Below, one piece after another: positions 57,251-59,464 of a stretch of 59,464 bases of DNA. The DNA is from a virus, in the IMG/VR virus record IMGVR_UViG_3300010883_025974, positions 1-59,464 of that record, one strand, 5' to 3'. Position 1 is the stretch's first letter; each line of letters opens with the position of its first letter. The notes beneath the pieces are model-generated. The model saw only the letters and a program-made list of their open reading frames with translations, was not told where the DNA came from and searched no databases. The translations under genes and the position numbers were made by a program.

Positions 57251-58299
57251 TGAAGACAGGTAAAGATACAGCAAGATTCCAGTACGTCGCCAGGGAATCA
57301 CAGATGACAGGATCTCATGCTGAGTTTCCTGTGCGTACAGCGCTTAGTAATCAGCAGTACAATCCGCACTCCGACTCTTATGTGGTCGGAGGAGGATCCG
57401 GTAGCTTCACAGCCCAGATTGATCCTTATCGACAAGGTGTTTCTGTGCTTACCGACACTCAGCGCGCAAGATCTGCCCTGCCTACGTTTGATCCTCATAA
57501 TGCAGGTGTAGATCAAGAATATATTTTTGGAATGCCAAGTCTATCAGAATTTTCCTGGCCTTTTGCTGACAAACCCAATATGGAAAATATCGGAGCCACA
57601 GAGGGGCTTTTTGCTTTTGCACAGGGGAGCATTCCTACATCATCTTTTGTACCACTCAAATATGAAGTGATTCAAGCAGATAAGCGGTATGTGTTATCAG
57701 ATCTTTTTAACGGTACTGCAGAGGCATTTCCTCGAATCTTAAAAGGTTTTCTTCCTAAGCTCTTCTCCCGGTCTTTGAATCCTCTTGGAGATGATTCGAC
57801 CGCCGGCATTAAGGCCCACATCATGCAAGGTAATGAGGCTTATAAGAAAGGCACTAGCCTTATTAAGCCCCTCATCCCAATGCAGGTATTTGGAACGTCA
57901 CCTTTTGTGGATCGAGGTGGCAAGGCAGCTATCTCACCGTCCGGAAATGGAGCTGGGCTAACAGGGATTATAGCGGGATCCGGCTCTGGATCAATGCCTG
58001 CACTAGTAACAACACCTGACCGACGTCACGGAATAGGAAAGATCCTCACTTTCGATGCTGTTTACGGACCAGAACCTTTTGACGAAGCAAGTTTTGATAG
58101 TCGAATGTTCACAAAAGCACAGATCAACAGCTTGAACCTAGATGATGATTTTAAGTTCACCCTTCTATCCAACATCTCCGGCTCGACAGAAAACATGATT
58201 CCAGAAGGGTTTAAGTCTGCACGAACAGGATTTATATTTACTAACAATGGACTAAATGTAGACTCCATCGCGTTCGGAGGCCTGAGAAGAGATGCCTAA
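57250..58299 (+). CDS. tail/baseplate structural protein (349 aa)
   Basis: The ATG overlaps the previous stop (TAATG). The product is rich in Gly, Ser, Phe and Pro and looks beta-structured: SYVVGGGSGSFTAQIDPYRQ near 43-62, IFGMPSLSEFSWPFADKPNM near 91-110, and GLTGIIAGSGSGSMP near 236-250. No family is recognised. It is translated between two LamG-bearing proteins and overlaps the last gene by eight bases, so a tail-fibre or wedge connector role is likely. Confidence 0.5.
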   Translation: MKTGKDTARFQYVARESQMTGSHAEFPVRTALSNQQYNPHSDSYVVGGGSGSFTAQIDPYRQGVSVLTDTQRARSALPTFDPHNAGVDQEYIFGMPSLSEFSWPFADKPNMENIGATEGLFAFAQGSIPTSSFVPLKYEVIQADKRYVLSDLFNGTAEAFPRILKGFLPKLFSRSLNPLGDDSTAGIKAHIMQGNEAYKKGTSLIKPLIPMQVFGTSPFVDRGGKAAISPSGNGAGLTGIIAGSGSGSMPALVTTPDRRHGIGKILTFDAVYGPEPFDEASFDSRMFTKAQINSLNLDDDFKFTLLSNISGSTENMIPEGFKSARTGFIFTNNGLNVDSIAFGGLRRDA

Positions 58300-59464
58300 A
58301 AAAAGACCGTTTAGATTATTCAAGTACGATCTAAAGAAAAAATTTACTACAACAAGCGGGAGTGTCTATTACTCTAGCGGTGATCCGACGGACAACTTGA
58401 TCTTGTGGGCACGTGCTGCCACGCAGGGCCCAAGGCCTACGTCTGCTGAAGATGCTTCCGGAGTGGGTCACACTGTGGTGTTCCAAGATTCTGCCGGCTC
58501 CGCCGGCGGCGCACAAAACCTGCCGGCCCTCACTACGCCTTTCTCTTCTCTTAATCTTGCTAATGTTAAGTCAGCGGTTCGTTTTCCAAAAACGACAACA
58601 GCATATGTCCAAGTTACTGAGACTGATGATCTCTCCTTCGGCGACGGCTCGTCTGATAGCTCGTTTAGTCTAGCAGCGTGGATGTTGATAACTAGCGCAT
58701 CGACAACAACTAATATTTTTGAAAAAGGAACCGTATCCGCCGGATCCCAGGAGTATGTGCTTCTCTATCATGATGGAGACCTCACAGGATCCATGGTAGA
58801 TGCATCAGCTAGTGCGGCATTAAATTTCAAAACCTCAACTGGCACTGACTTTAATATCAATGACTGGCATCACATCGCTTTCACCTACAGTGCTGCCCTC
58901 ACTAAAACTGGCAGAGGAAAGTTTTATCTTGACGGTAAGTTCATGTCAGGTACATGTACTGAAGCTGGAACTTATGTGGCGATGGAGCCGCTGGAGGCAA
59001 ACCTTCTAATAGCAGATAATGACAATAATCAGGCCGTCGAGTTCCAAGAGGCAGCTATCTGGTCAGGGAAAGTCCTGGCGGCAGAAGATATCAATGCACT
59101 TTACAATGCCTCGAAGGGCATCAAGGGCGTGTATAAAGAGAGAGTATACATCAGCTCCACTGGTATCACCTCCCTGCCTGTGCGACCTTACTTGCAGTCG
59201 ATTGACAATGCTACAGGATCCTACCCATCAACTTACCGACTAGGGGATTCTAGAACCGGACACTACTCATCCTCTTTCGATGAGACAAAGGCAATCAGGT
59301 TTCAGAAAGCGGGGACAAACACAGGCCTAAGTGCTCAAGTAACCCTAGGGCAGCAACTTAGACAGGGAAGTCAGTACTCTGGATCTCTGGTGGTTGCCCC
59401 TAATTCACTACCTGATCTAGCGCTAACTAGTTCTGCTACTAGTGTGATACCAGGTGTCTCTGAC
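58292..59464 (+). CDS. LamG-domain tail protein, cut by the window edge
   Basis: I translated this frame directly: it is open from the ATG 58292 to the last base (391 codons, no stop), so the C-terminus is outside. It starts MPKKRPFRLFKYDLKKKFTT. A LamG jelly roll spans about residues 124-276 (FSLAAWMLITSASTTTNIFE, then INDWHHIAFTYSAAL, then GKFYLDGKFMSGTC, then AAIWSGKVLAAEDINALYNA). The rest is Ser/Thr-rich. It is the third LamG domain in a row of tail genes, suggesting a glycan-binding fibre or baseplate spike. Confidence 0.72.
   Translation, partial: MPKKRPFRLFKYDLKKKFTTTSGSVYYSSGDPTDNLILWARAATQGPRPTSAEDASGVGHTVVFQDSAGSAGGAQNLPALTTPFSSLNLANVKSAVRFPKTTTAYVQVTETDDLSFGDGSSDSSFSLAAWMLITSASTTTNIFEKGTVSAGSQEYVLLYHDGDLTGSMVDASASAALNFKTSTGTDFNINDWHHIAFTYSAALTKTGRGKFYLDGKFMSGTCTEAGTYVAMEPLEANLLIADNDNNQAVEFQEAAIWSGKVLAAEDINALYNASKGIKGVYKERVYISSTGITSLPVRPYLQSIDNATGSYPSTYRLGDSRTGHYSSSFDETKAIRFQKAGTNTGLSAQVTLGQQLRQGSQYSGSLVVAPNSLPDLALTSSATSVIPGVSD

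Overview
The window is a piece of a large, lytic-looking, contractile-tailed (T4-like) bacteriophage genome. The evidence is a run of baseplate genes at the right end (hub/spike-like protein, gp25-like and gp6-like wedge proteins, very large LamG-bearing tail proteins), a gp55-like late sigma factor, a PhoH ATPase, a Cas4-type recombination nuclease, and tight packing with overlapping starts and stops almost throughout. No terminase, portal, major capsid, sheath or polymerase gene falls inside the window, and no integrase or attachment site was seen. A marine or other aquatic host is a reasonable guess from the gene mix, but the sequence does not identify the host.

Layout. 1-2264 is visibly G+C-richer than the rest. 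It holds tiny membrane proteins, a G-run-rich non-coding tract, a methyltransferase, and a GIY-YIG-like gene on the minus strand. 2550-6934 carries four consecutive proteins that look like virion-internal or ejected proteins; at least two begin with a short amphipathic 'MKI..LR..I..E' segment resembling T4 capsid-targeting sequences. 6990-8115 holds small coiled-coil, membrane-anchored and zinc-binding proteins. 8122-12577 is a complete stress-kinase set: DUF444/YeaH, SpoVR/YcgB and PrkA/YeaG. It is followed directly by a 441-residue protein that aligns by eye with GroEL along most of its length but lacks the GDGTTT ATP-binding motif (12594-13919). Then come zinc-ribbon, nucleotidyltransferase and histone H1-like genes and a phage tmRNA (15854-16200, tag ANDDFNQIALAA). 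A sigma-70 region-4 protein follows on the minus strand, then a PIN-PhoH fusion.

17860-42543 is a roughly 25-kb, one-direction cluster of glycan genes, with two more glycosyltransferases at 43755-46183. It holds about a dozen glycosyltransferases, GDP-mannose dehydratase, UDP-sugar dehydrogenase, epimerase, NeuB and NeuA homologues, sugar nucleotidyltransferases, HAD phosphatases, a choline-kinase-like phosphotransferase, a NodU-type carbamoyltransferase, a deacetylase-like protein and methyltransferases. Together they could make and decorate a complex surface polysaccharide or a virion glycan containing nonulosonic acid.

42544-42691 is a regulatory-looking gap with a perfect hairpin and an exact T4-type late promoter box TATAAATA. 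It separates the glycan cluster from the nuclease, late-sigma and baseplate block that runs off the right edge inside a LamG protein.

Most notable: the PrkA-YeaH-SpoVR trio joined to a degenerate chaperonin in a phage, the phage tmRNA beside a histone-like gene, the unusually large glycan cluster, two sigma-like proteins, and the shared N-terminal targeting-like motif. All function calls come from reading the translations; no database search was possible.
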